A stretch of 18,122 nt of DNA. Source: JBBAGE01 sp041655055. GTDB taxonomy: Bacteria > Pseudomonadota > Alphaproteobacteria > Rhodobacterales > Rhodobacteraceae. The DNA lies in contig JBBAGE010000029.1 in the NCBI GenBank assembly GCA_041655055.1, forward strand, positions 1-18,122, given 5' to 3'. The position numbers and the translations under genes are program-made. Positions 1-6,417 of the stretch are shown here, one piece after another. The notes below the pieces were generated by a model. It ran no database searches. It was not told where the DNA came from and saw only the letters and a program-made list of their open reading frames with translations. How positions within the stretch are numbered: the first letter of the stretch is position 1; each line of letters starts with the position of its first letter.

Positions 1-1
1 C

Positions 2-811
2 ATCCCGGCGCTGACCGAAGCGATCCTGCCCTTCCTCGATGATCCGGCGCGGCGCATGGCGGCGGGGCAGGCGGCGCGGGCGCACGTCGAGAACGGCTTT
101 CGGATCGAGGATGAGGCGGCGGCGCTGATCGGGGTTTATGAGGCGCTGCTGCACGACCGCCCGCCGCCGCCAACCCTGGCCGAGCGGCTGCGATTTCGCA
201 TCGCTCGCCGCCTGCCGGGGGACCGCCTGCAACGCTATTCCATGCCGCGCGCGGCGCTGCTTGCGGGGCTGGCGGACAAGCGGGTGGCCATCGTCGGCAA
301 TGCCCGCGCGCTGGCCGAAACCGCGCAGGGGGCCGATATCGACGCCGCCGATATCGTGATCCGCATCAACCGCGCCCCGATGCCTGATGCGGCCTCGCAC
401 GGCAGGCGCACGGATTGGCTGGCGCTCGCCACCTCGATCCCGCGCGAAGGGCTGGCACGGCTGGAACCCGAACGGGTGCTCTGGATGTCGCCCAAGCGTA
501 AACGGCTGAGCCTGCGGCTGGCGCAGGGGCCGGGGTTTTATCTGCATCCGCTGGCAGATATCACCGCGCTGGAACGCCAGCTTGGTGCGCGGCCCACCAC
601 CGGGCTGATGATGCTTGATCTGGTGGCGCGATCCGATGCCGCCGCGATCACGCTGCACGGGTTCGATTTCTTTGCGACCAGATCGCTTTCGGGCCGGCGC
701 GGTGCCGCAGATGTGCCCCATGATTTCGGCGCGGAACAGGCGTTTGTCGCGGCGCTGATGGCGCGCGATCCGCGGGTTCGGCTTGTGCCCATGGCGCGGA
801 ACCCCCTTTAA
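2..811 (+). CDS. Glycosyltransferase, GT4-like C-terminus fused to a GT29 (sialyltransferase-like) domain, 5' partial
   Basis: The reading frame is open from base 2, so the true start lies outside the window; the ATG at 56 is internal. The first ~55 residues (DDPARRMAAGQAARAHVENGF, then a helix ending in VYEALL) look like the C-terminal helix of a GT4-type glycosyltransferase. A proline-rich linker (RPPPP) follows. From about base 278 the protein matches the sialylmotifs of GT29: motif L (VAIVGNARAL, GADID, then VIRINRAP up to ~379), motif S (PTTGLMMLDL from ~596, with HGFDFF at 656-673) and motif VS (H-x4-E, HDFGAE, 719-736). GT29 enzymes transfer sialic acid from CMP-sialic acid; the donor and acceptor here are unknown. 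It probably acts in surface polysaccharide or glycan assembly. The family calls come from motif recognition. The fusion is inferred from the absence of any stop codon between the two parts. Confidence 0.72.
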   Translation: MPALTEAILPFLDDPARRMAAGQAARAHVENGFRIEDEAAALIGVYEALLHDRPPPPTLAERLRFRIARRLPGDRLQRYSMPRAALLAGLADKRVAIVGNARALAETAQGADIDAADIVIRINRAPMPDAASHGRRTDWLALATSIPREGLARLEPERVLWMSPKRKRLSLRLAQGPGFYLHPLADITALERQLGARPTTGLMMLDLVARSDAAAITLHGFDFFATRSLSGRRGAADVPHDFGAEQAFVAALMARDPRVRLVPMARNPL

Positions 812-857
812 CCCGCGGCCCGAGTGCGGTATGTGGCCCCGTTGTTATCCACAGACC

Positions 858-866
858 GAAGGAGGT
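858..866 (+). promoter_or_regulatory. Strong Shine-Dalgarno of asd
   Basis: GAAGGAGGT lies four bases before the ATG at 871. It is a near-perfect anti-16S match and fixes the asd start. Confidence 0.8.
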
Positions 867-870
867 CCAA

Positions 871-1893
871 ATGGGCTACAAGATCGTCATCGTCGGTGCC
901 ACGGGCAATGTGGGCCGCGAGATGCTGAACATCCTCGCCGAGCGCGAGTTCCCGGTTGATGAGATCGCGGTGCTTGCCTCGCGCAGATCGCTGGGCACAG
1001 AAGTCAGCTTTGGCGACAAGACCCTGAAGACCCGCGATCTGGCTGATTTCGATTTCACCGGCTGGGATATGGCACTGTTTGCCGTAGGGTCCGAGGCCAC
1101 CAAGGAACATGCGCCGCGCGCGGCGGCTGCGGGCTGTGTGGTGATCGATAACTCGTCGCTTTATCGCTATGACCCGGATGTGCCGCTGATCGTGCCCGAG
1201 GTGAACCCCGATGCGATCGAAGGCTATGCCAAGCGCAACATCATCGCCAACCCCAATTGTTCGACCGCGCAGATGGTTGTCGTGCTTAAGCCCCTGCATG
1301 AGCGCGCGAAAATCAAGCGCGTGGTGGTCAGCACCTATCAATCCGTGTCGGGCGCCGGCAAGGAAGGCATCGATGAGCTGTGGGACCAGACCAAGGGCAT
1401 GTATGTGCCGGGCCAAGAGGTCGAGCCTTCGAAATTCACCAAACAGATCGCTTTCAACGTGATCCCGCATATCGATGTGTTCCTTGACGATGGCTCGACC
1501 AAGGAAGAATGGAAAATGGTCGCCGAAACCAAAAAGATCATCGATAAAAACATCCGCGTGACGGCCACCTGTGTGCGCGTGCCGGTGTTCGTCGGCCATT
1601 CGGAATCGATCAATATCGAATTCGAAGAATTCGTCGATGATGACGAAGTGCGCGATATCCTGCGCGAAGCCCCCGGCGTGCTGGTGGTGGATAAGCGCGA
1701 GCCAGGCGGTTATGTAACCCCGGTCGAAGCGGTGGGCGATTTCGCCACATTTGTCAGCCGCATTCGGCAGGACAGCACGATCGAAAACGGCATCAACCTG
1801 TGGTGCGTATCCGACAATCTGCGCAAGGGCGCGGCGCTGAATGCGGTGCAGATCGCGGAATTGCTGGGTCGGCGGGTGCTGAAAAAGGGCTAG
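871..1893 (+). CDS. asd: Aspartate-semialdehyde dehydrogenase
   Basis: This enzyme catalyses the NADPH-dependent reductive dephosphorylation of L-aspartyl-4-phosphate to L-aspartate-4-semialdehyde. That is the branch point to lysine/diaminopimelate, threonine and methionine, and it is cytoplasmic. The 340 residues match the family's usual length. The N-terminal nucleotide-binding loop is GATGNVG (residues 9-15). The catalytic cysteine is C130 in NPNCSTAQ. The substrate-binding arginine and catalytic histidine region is RVPVFVGHSES, with R236 and H243. The start is fixed by GAAGGAGGT just upstream. The gene stands alone, 59 bases after the glycosyltransferase, and ends in a strong hairpin terminator, so it is probably its own transcription unit. 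Nothing is unusual in the sequence. Confidence 0.97.
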   Translation: MGYKIVIVGATGNVGREMLNILAEREFPVDEIAVLASRRSLGTEVSFGDKTLKTRDLADFDFTGWDMALFAVGSEATKEHAPRAAAAGCVVIDNSSLYRYDPDVPLIVPEVNPDAIEGYAKRNIIANPNCSTAQMVVVLKPLHERAKIKRVVVSTYQSVSGAGKEGIDELWDQTKGMYVPGQEVEPSKFTKQIAFNVIPHIDVFLDDGSTKEEWKMVAETKKIIDKNIRVTATCVRVPVFVGHSESINIEFEEFVDDDEVRDILREAPGVLVVDKREPGGYVTPVEAVGDFATFVSRIRQDSTIENGINLWCVSDNLRKGAALNAVQIAELLGRRVLKKG

Positions 1894-1900
1894 GATCAGA

Positions 1901-1924
1901 AAGGCGCCTTCGGGCGCCTTTTTT
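1901..1924 (+). terminator. Intrinsic terminator after asd
   Basis: AAGGCGCC (1901-1908), loop TTCG, GGCGCCTT (1913-1920), followed by TTTT: a perfect 8-bp stem with a stable UUCG tetraloop and a run of six T, seven bases after the asd stop codon. Confidence 0.93.
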
Positions 1925-2094
1925 CCGGCTTGCATAAAATTGCAGGCATATGGGAAAATCGCGCAAGCCGTTGAAAACATTGGCCATCAGCGCGATGGGG
2001 GGCTTTTGCCTAAAATCCTTGGCGGTTGGGGCGCGCGCAGGCCGGGCGGATATGGTGTGATGGCCCTGTCATCAACCCGTGAAGGAGCCATCCG
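1921..2094. other. Gene-free stretch before the 61-aa gene; inverted repeat inside
   Basis: This 174-base gap is relatively AT-rich at its left end. It holds a perfect 8-bp inverted repeat, CGGCTTGC (1926-1933) and GCAAGCCG (1963-1970), around a 29-base interior. It also holds TAAAAT hexamers at 1935 and 2011 that could be -10 elements, but neither has a convincing -35 at the right distance. It presumably contains the promoter of the small gene at 2095; I cannot place it. Confidence 0.35.
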
Positions 2095-2280
2095 ATGTCT
2101 GCCATGCTGGAAAAAGCCCGCGCCAACCGCACCCGCGCCCTGCGTTTTCACGCGATGCGCAATGCGCTGCTGACCAACAGCTTCGGGCCGCTGGGCGCCG
2201 AATTTGCCGGCGCCGCGCCCGATCTGCCGCATCCGCTGTTTGTCAGCACCCGCACGGCAGATGAACCCCACGCGGCCTGA
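2095..2280 (+). CDS. Small hypothetical protein (61 aa)
   Basis: I do not recognise this protein. The 61-residue frame opens with ATG seven bases after a good Shine-Dalgarno (GAAGGAG, 2081-2087), which is the main reason to accept it. A second in-frame ATG at 2104 is possible. The N-terminal half is basic and helical in character (MLEKARANRTRALRFHAMRN). The C-terminal half is proline/alanine-rich with no membrane segment, signal peptide or metal-binding motif. It has its own upstream gap after the asd terminator and ends five bases before the stop of the convergent carbonic anhydrase gene. It may be a short lineage-specific gene; a non-coding stretch with a chance ribosome site is less likely but possible. 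Confidence 0.55.
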   Translation: MSAMLEKARANRTRALRFHAMRNALLTNSFGPLGAEFAGAAPDLPHPLFVSTRTADEPHAA

Positions 2281-2285
2281 CCGGG

Positions 2286-2936
2286 CTATACCTGAACGAA
2301 TGTATCGCTGGCCGCGTCATAGCTTTGCAGCCCGCCTTCGCCGATATCGGTCCACAGACCGTGCAGGGTCATGCGTTCGTTTTCCACCTCGGCGCGGACA
2401 AAGGGAAAGGTCATCAGGTTTTCCAGCGAAATCAGCACCGCCTGCTGTTCCAGCGCGCGCAACTGGGCGCTGGGATCGGGGATCGATGATACCTTGTCGA
2501 AGCCGGGGCGCAGAATATCCATCCAGCGCCCGATAAAGCTGGTCTCGGCCTCAAGCTGGGGGGCGTGGCCGGAACACATCGCGTGACAGCCGTTCACGCC
2601 GCCGCAATTGGAATGGCCCAGCACGATCAGATGCGCCACTTTCAACACGGTCACCGCATATTCCACCGCTGCCGATGTGCCGTGATGGGTGCCGCCGATT
2701 TCATAGGGCGGCACAAGATTGGCAATATTGCGGTGAATAAAGAATTCGCCCTGATCCGCGCCAAAGATCGATGTCACATGCACGCGCGAATCGCAGCAGG
2801 AAATCACCATGGCACGGGGATGCTGCCCGTCATCGGCCAGGCGGCGATACCAGGCCTTGTTTTCCGTATAGGTCGTGGCTTTCCAGCCCTGATAACGCTG
2901 GACGAGGTAATTGGGCAGCGGTTTCGCATGATGCAT
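2286..2936 (-). CDS. Beta-class carbonic anhydrase
   Basis: This enzyme reversibly hydrates CO2 to bicarbonate, probably in the cytoplasm, supplying bicarbonate to carboxylases such as acetyl-CoA carboxylase. It has 216 residues, typical for the class. The zinc site is complete: C47 and the Asp/Arg dyad in CCDSR (D49, R51), then H108 and C111 in GHSNCGGV. There is no signal peptide. The frame stays open far upstream, but the start at 2936 (MHHAKPLP) is chosen because GAGGAGAG (2941-2948 on the complementary strand) sits just before it and family similarity begins there. It is divergent from the HPt-like gene across a 150-base AT-rich spacer and convergent with the 61-aa gene. Confidence 0.95.
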   Translation of the reverse strand: MHHAKPLPNYLVQRYQGWKATTYTENKAWYRRLADDGQHPRAMVISCCDSRVHVTSIFGADQGEFFIHRNIANLVPPYEIGGTHHGTSAAVEYAVTVLKVAHLIVLGHSNCGGVNGCHAMCSGHAPQLEAETSFIGRWMDILRPGFDKVSSIPDPSAQLRALEQQAVLISLENLMTFPFVRAEVENERMTLHGLWTDIGEGGLQSYDAASDTFVQV

Positions 2937-3086
2937 GGGGCTCTCCTCGGCGTGCAAGATCGCGTTGCTTGTATTTAGCATTTGCTTGGAATTCGAGCTA
3001 TTTTTCACCAGCCGATTAAACCTTTTCTTGAATATCTGGTGCTCAATATGGCGCGTGTCCTGCGGGGCAGGAAATTGGGGTATCGG
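2937..3086. promoter_or_regulatory. Divergent intergenic region, carbonic anhydrase / HPt-like gene
   Basis: This spacer is markedly more AT-rich than its flanks and must hold the promoter of the carbonic anhydrase gene on the minus strand. It may also hold that of the plus-strand gene. TTGCTTG occurs twice in direct orientation (2965-2971 and 2982-2988), 17 bases apart start to start. I could not fit a convincing sigma-70 promoter in either direction. Confidence 0.4.
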
Positions 3087-3464
3087 ATGAGCATAGCGCA
3101 ATTGCGGCCGGATGAACCGGTGCGGCTGGATCACGGACGATTGGAATCGCTTTATATGCAGCTTGGCGCGCCGGGGGCCGAGGCGGTCGTCGCCCGCGCG
3201 ATGGAGGAATTGGCCGCCCGGCTGGCGCGGGTGGAACGATTGTTCAGTGGCGGCGATCACCACGAATTGCACCGCGCGGCGCGATCGATGGTCGGCATCG
3301 CGGAACAGATCGGGATGGATATGTTCGCGCGGGTCGCGGGCGATGTGGCGGCGCTGACGCTGACCCATGATGCGGCGGCGCTGGCGGCGACGATGGCGCG
3401 GCTCAAACGTATCGGCGAAGGGTCACTGATGGCCGTGTGGGATTTGCACGATGCCAGTGTCTGA
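3087..3464 (+). CDS. Conserved HPt-like small protein
   Basis: This 125-residue, mainly alpha-helical protein has no signal peptide or membrane segment. Residues 18-54 (ESLYMQLGAPGAEAVVARAM onward) and the LHRAARSMVGIAEQIGM stretch (61-77) resemble a histidine phosphotransfer four-helix bundle. H62 would be the phosphorylated histidine. The canonical HxxKGxxxxxG pattern is only partly kept: there is no lysine/glycine at +3/+4, and the glycine falls at +14. So it could be a degenerate HPt that no longer carries phosphate. The start at 3087 (MSIAQLRP) is chosen because the homologous-looking part begins there; an ATG at 3048 in frame would add 13 residues, and neither has a strong ribosome site. 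No kinase or response regulator lies nearby. It is followed after 60 bases by the aminopeptidase gene. Confidence 0.6.
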   Translation: MSIAQLRPDEPVRLDHGRLESLYMQLGAPGAEAVVARAMEELAARLARVERLFSGGDHHELHRAARSMVGIAEQIGMDMFARVAGDVAALTLTHDAAALAATMARLKRIGEGSLMAVWDLHDASV

Positions 3465-3468
3465 GCGC

Positions 3469-3496
3469 TTGCAGGCCGCGCGAAAGGGGCTAGGTT
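3469..3496 (+). promoter_or_regulatory. Possible promoter of the aminopeptidase operon
   Basis: TTGCAG (3469-3474), a 16-base spacer and TAGGTT (3491-3496) give a weak sigma-70-like pair in the gap before the aminopeptidase start at 3525. Only the TTG of the -35 and T-A---T of the -10 are kept. This is a guess from position and partial consensus. Confidence 0.28.
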
Positions 3497-3524
3497 GGCG
3501 CAAACCCCCAGATCGGAGCCGATG

Positions 3525-4907
3525 ATGAGCCTGACTTTCGCACCGCCTACGGATAACGCAATCCCGCTGCATATCGTGACGCAAGAGGGGCTTTCGGCCT
3601 GGCGTGACGGGCTGGAACCGGGCGCGCAGGCCTGGGTGCGAGCGGCGGGATTTGATGCAGGCGCGGGGGCGGTGGCCCTGATCCCCGGTGCGGATGGCGC
3701 GATTGCGGCCGCCGCCGTGGGCTTTGGCGATGCGAAAACCCGCGCGCGCGGCCGGTTTCAACTGGCCGCCGCCCGCGCCGCCTTGCCCCAGGGCAGCTAT
3801 CGGCTGGTGAGCGAGCTGAGCGGTTATGCGCTGGACGAGGCCGCGCTTGGCTGGCTTTTGGCCGGTTACCGCTTTGGCCGCTATAAATCCGCGACCCCGC
3901 CCAAAGCGATGCTGATCGCGCCCGAGGGCGTCGATGCCCCCCGGATCGAGGCGGTGGCCGCGGGCGAGGCCCTGATCCGCGATCTGATCAACACGCCTGC
4001 ATCGGATATGGGGCCCGATGAACTGGAAGCGGCCGCCCGCGCCGTTGCCGATGAATTTGGCGCGCAGGTGGATGTGACCACCGGCGATGATCTGCTCGCC
4101 CAAAATCTGCCGCTGATTCATGCGGTTGGCCGCGCCAGCCCGCGTGCGCCGCGGCTGATCGATCTGCGTTGGGGCGATCGCGGCCCGGCGCTGACGCTGG
4201 TGGGCAAGGGGGTGTGTTTCGACACCGGCGGGCTGAATATCAAGCCCGGCTCCAGCATGGGGCTGATGAAAAAGGATATGGGGGGCGCGGCCAATGCGCT
4301 GGGCCTTGCGCGGATGATTATGGCGCTGAAGGTGCCGGTGCGGCTGCGCGTGCTGATCCCGGCGGTGGAAAATTCCATCGGCGGCAATGCCTTTCGTCCG
4401 CAAGATATCCTGACCTCGCGCAAGGGGCTGACGATTGAGGTCAATAATACCGATGCCGAAGGGCGGCTGGTCCTGGCCGATGCGCTGGCGCTGGCGGATG
4501 AGGGCGGGGCCGATCTGATTATCTCGCTCGCCACGCTTACCGGTGCGGCGCGGGTCGCGATGGGGCCGGATCTGGTGCCGTTTTTCGCCAAACATCCGCG
4601 CGATGCGATGGCGCTGGCGATTGCGGGCGCGCATGCCGCCGATCCGCTTTGGCAATTGCCGTTTTATGAACCCTATGAAGGGATGATCGAGCCCGGCATC
4701 GCCGATCTGGACAATGCGCCCGAGGGCGGCTTTGCCGGGGCGATCACGGCGGCGTTGTTCCTGCGCCGGTTTGTCGAAAATCCGCGCTATGTGCATCTGG
4801 ATCTTTATGGCTGGCAACGCAACGCCGCGCCCGCACGGACCAAAGGCGGGCTGGGCCAGGGGCCGCGTGCGATCCTGCTGGCGCTGCCGGATTTGTTGGG
4901 GATCTGA
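3525..4907 (+). CDS. M17 leucyl aminopeptidase family protein
   Basis: This is a dizinc cytoplasmic aminopeptidase that removes N-terminal residues from peptides; family members are usually hexameric. It has 460 residues, a little shorter than E. coli PepA, with a reduced N-terminal domain. The catalytic C-terminal domain is intact: VGKGVCFDTGG (K228, D233), K240, KKDMGGAA (D251) and the signature NTDAEGRL (308-315, D310 and E312 as metal ligands, R314 near the active site). ATG codons occur at 3522 and 3525. GGAG at 3515-3518 gives better spacing to 3525 (MSLTF). An upstream TTG at 3495 is less likely. The stop codon overlaps the start of the NlpC/P60 gene (TGATG), so the two are translationally coupled and probably act on related peptides. 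Confidence 0.93.
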   Translation: MSLTFAPPTDNAIPLHIVTQEGLSAWRDGLEPGAQAWVRAAGFDAGAGAVALIPGADGAIAAAAVGFGDAKTRARGRFQLAAARAALPQGSYRLVSELSGYALDEAALGWLLAGYRFGRYKSATPPKAMLIAPEGVDAPRIEAVAAGEALIRDLINTPASDMGPDELEAAARAVADEFGAQVDVTTGDDLLAQNLPLIHAVGRASPRAPRLIDLRWGDRGPALTLVGKGVCFDTGGLNIKPGSSMGLMKKDMGGAANALGLARMIMALKVPVRLRVLIPAVENSIGGNAFRPQDILTSRKGLTIEVNNTDAEGRLVLADALALADEGGADLIISLATLTGAARVAMGPDLVPFFAKHPRDAMALAIAGAHAADPLWQLPFYEPYEGMIEPGIADLDNAPEGGFAGAITAALFLRRFVENPRYVHLDLYGWQRNAAPARTKGGLGQGPRAILLALPDLLGI

Positions 4908-5728
4908 TGGCTGATCCGCGTTTGACGCCTGCCAACGCACGGGTGGGACTGCCGGGATTCGCCGGGCCGGGTGCTGCGGTGGTGGATGGCACATGGTATC
5001 AGGTGGCGCGCCCACTGGCCGATTTGCGGCGCGCGCCCGGCGGCGCGCGGGACCGGCAGATGCTGCTGGGTTGGCGGTTTCTGGTGCTGGAAATCCACGA
5101 TGGCTGGGCCTTTGGTCGATCGGCGCGCGATGGCTATGTGGGCTATATCAACGCGGCTGATCTGGCGCCCGCTGGCCCCGACGCGACCCATGTGATCGGG
5201 GTGCGGGCCGCGCATCTTTATCCCGCCGCCGATGTGAAATCCGAAGCGCTGGCCGCGCTATCCTTTGGCGCCGCCATGCAGATCGTGGATGAGCGGCACC
5301 ATTTCATGGAAACCGCGCAGGGTTTCTTCGTGCCCAAGGCGCATTTGCGGCTGGTGGATCGCCCGTTCAGCGATCCGGCCACGGAGGCGCAATTGTTTTT
5401 CGGCACGCCCTATCTGTGGGGCGGCAATTCATCGGCGGGGATCGATTGTTCCGGGCTGGTGCAGGCGGCGTTTCTGGCCTGCGATATTGCCTGCCCCGGC
5501 GATAGCGACATGCAGATGGCGCTGGGCAGCGAAATCGCGCAAAATCAACCGTTTGCGCGCGGCGATCTGGTGTTCTGGCGCGGGCATGTGGCGCTTTGCG
5601 TCGATGACGAAACGCTGATCCATGCCAATGCGCATCACATGGCCGTGGCCTATGAACCGATTGCCAAGGCCATCGCCCGGATCGATGCACAAGGCGGCGG
5701 GCCGGTGATTACGCGGCGCAGGCTTTAA
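4907..5728 (+). CDS. SH3-NlpC/P60 family cysteine endopeptidase (YkfC-like)
   Basis: This 273-residue protein has no signal peptide or lipobox, so it is probably cytoplasmic. Residues ~25-150 form bacterial SH3-like domains (DGWAFGRS..DGYVGYI, then a second module to FVPKAHL). Residues 155-273 are the NlpC/P60 domain. Its catalytic residues are visible: C181 in GIDCSGL, H227 in RGHVAL and H239 in LIHAN. Y169 in GTPYLWGG lies 12 residues before C181. D180, S182 and D199 sit where YkfC-type gamma-D-glutamyl-L-diamino acid endopeptidases recognise a free N-terminal L-Ala-D-Glu stem. It therefore probably cleaves murein stem peptides after D-Glu during recycling; the substrate is inferred. Its ATG shares one base with the aminopeptidase stop (TGATG). 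Its own stop overlaps that of the convergent DUF2794 gene. Confidence 0.9.
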   Translation: MADPRLTPANARVGLPGFAGPGAAVVDGTWYQVARPLADLRRAPGGARDRQMLLGWRFLVLEIHDGWAFGRSARDGYVGYINAADLAPAGPDATHVIGVRAAHLYPAADVKSEALAALSFGAAMQIVDERHHFMETAQGFFVPKAHLRLVDRPFSDPATEAQLFFGTPYLWGGNSSAGIDCSGLVQAAFLACDIACPGDSDMQMALGSEIAQNQPFARGDLVFWRGHVALCVDDETLIHANAHHMAVAYEPIAKAIARIDAQGGGPVITRRRL

Positions 5729-6063
5729 TCCACCGCGCGGATCAGTTTGCGTTCCAGTACCCGCAAGACCGTGCGCAGATCATGGCCGCGCCGCAGGATC
5801 TGGCCCTCCATGCTGATCACCGCATACATCCCCTGTTTCAGCCGCAGCCGCGGGCGTTTCTCGATCCGATAGAGCGGATATTCCGCCGTGCGCCGAAAGA
5901 TCGAAAAGATCGCCACATCCGGCAGAAACGACATGCCGTAATCGCGCCATTCGCCCGCCGCGACCATGCGCCCGTAAAGGCCAAGGATCGTGGATAATTC
6001 CTGGCGATCAAAGGCGATGCGCTCGGGCGGGGCGGGGGAATGGGGCGGGTGCAGATGGATCAT
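5725..6063 (-). CDS. DUF2794 family protein
   Basis: This 112-residue cytoplasmic protein of unknown function is widely conserved in Alphaproteobacteria as DUF2794. Recognisable family blocks are FDRQELSTILGLYGRMVAAG (18-37), EWRDYGMSFL (38-47), FSIFRR (53-58), YPLYRIEKRPRLRLKQGMYA and the C-terminal RRGHDLRTVLRVLERK. There are no membrane segments. The start at 6063 (MIHLHPP) lacks a clear Shine-Dalgarno; only TGGCGGG precedes it, inside an 11-base palindrome. It lies 51 bases downstream of the I78 lipoprotein gene on the same strand and is probably cotranscribed with it. Its stop and that of the convergent NlpC/P60 gene are both read from the same TTAA (5725-5728). Confidence 0.88.
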   Translation of the reverse strand: MIHLHPPHSPAPPERIAFDRQELSTILGLYGRMVAAGEWRDYGMSFLPDVAIFSIFRRTAEYPLYRIEKRPRLRLKQGMYAVISMEGQILRRGHDLRTVLRVLERKLIRAVD

Positions 6064-6066
6064 CCC

Positions 6067-6077
6067 GCCAGACTGGC
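6067..6077. repeat. 11-bp palindrome before DUF2794 start
   Basis: GCCAG-A-CTGGC, two perfect 5-bp arms around one base, starts four bases upstream of the DUF2794 ATG, where a ribosome site would be expected. It could be a small operator or mRNA hairpin, or chance. Confidence 0.35.
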
Positions 6078-6114
6078 AGATCGTGGATGAAAAGCAAGCG
6101 CCAGATCCCGCAGC

Positions 6115-6393
6115 CTAGCCGCAGTAAACCCGATCGATGATGCCAAGCGCGTTATAGGTGATGTTCAGCCGATGGGCCAGATAGTCCATCGTTACCGCCT
6201 GACCCGGGCCGATGATGCGCACCGGCACGTCAAAACGCATGGCATCGGCCACGGCACGGGGTTGGCCGACCAGCCCGCTCAGGGCTTCGGCGCCGCAGCT
6301 TGGCGGCAGGTCGGATGCGGGGGGCGTTTCCTCAAGCACACATCCGGCCAGCAGGGCCGTGGTCACGCCCGCGATCAGTATCTGTTTCATCAT
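6115..6393 (-). CDS. Putative lipoprotein with I78-type peptidase inhibitor domain
   Basis: This 92-residue protein has a lipoprotein signal peptide, MMKQILIAGVTTALLAGC, with lipid-modified C18 in the LAGC lipobox. The +2 residue is not Asp, so by the E. coli rule it would go to the outer membrane. The mature part ends in a compact domain of the I78 inhibitor type: CGAEALSGLVGQP near residue 33, PGQAVTMDYLAHRLN (63-77) and a terminal RVYCG. C33 and C91 could form a disulfide. Members inhibit serine peptidases; the target here is unknown, and periplasmic protection is an inference. ATG 6393 is chosen because AAAGGTG (6397-6403) precedes it; ATG 6390 and GTG 6399 are alternatives. It is divergent from the alcohol dehydrogenase and upstream of DUF2794. 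Confidence 0.82.
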   Translation of the reverse strand: MMKQILIAGVTTALLAGCVLEETPPASDLPPSCGAEALSGLVGQPRAVADAMRFDVPVRIIGPGQAVTMDYLAHRLNITYNALGIIDRVYCG

Positions 6394-6417
6394 GTTCACC
6401 TTTATCGCTCATCTGTG

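Noticed and set aside
808..1980. Long open frame antisense to asd
   Set aside because: Its composition is typical of a shadow frame (His- and Asp-rich, no domain), and asd is unambiguous on the plus strand.
1940..2173. Alternative small plus-strand frame overlapping the 61-aa gene
   Set aside because: No ribosome site and cysteine/arginine-rich shadow composition. The frame starting at 2095 has the better Shine-Dalgarno.
2937..3368. N-terminal extension of the carbonic anhydrase (frame open to 3368)
   Set aside because: The extension lies over the coding part of the HPt-like gene, does not resemble carbonic anhydrase, and a good ribosome site sits just before the start at 2936.
3423..5015. 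Long open frame (530 codons) antisense to the aminopeptidase gene
   Set aside because: It mirrors the strong GC-rich codon bias of the plus-strand gene, has a His/Arg/Gln-rich composition, no recognisable domain and no ribosome site. The plus strand encodes a clear M17 enzyme.
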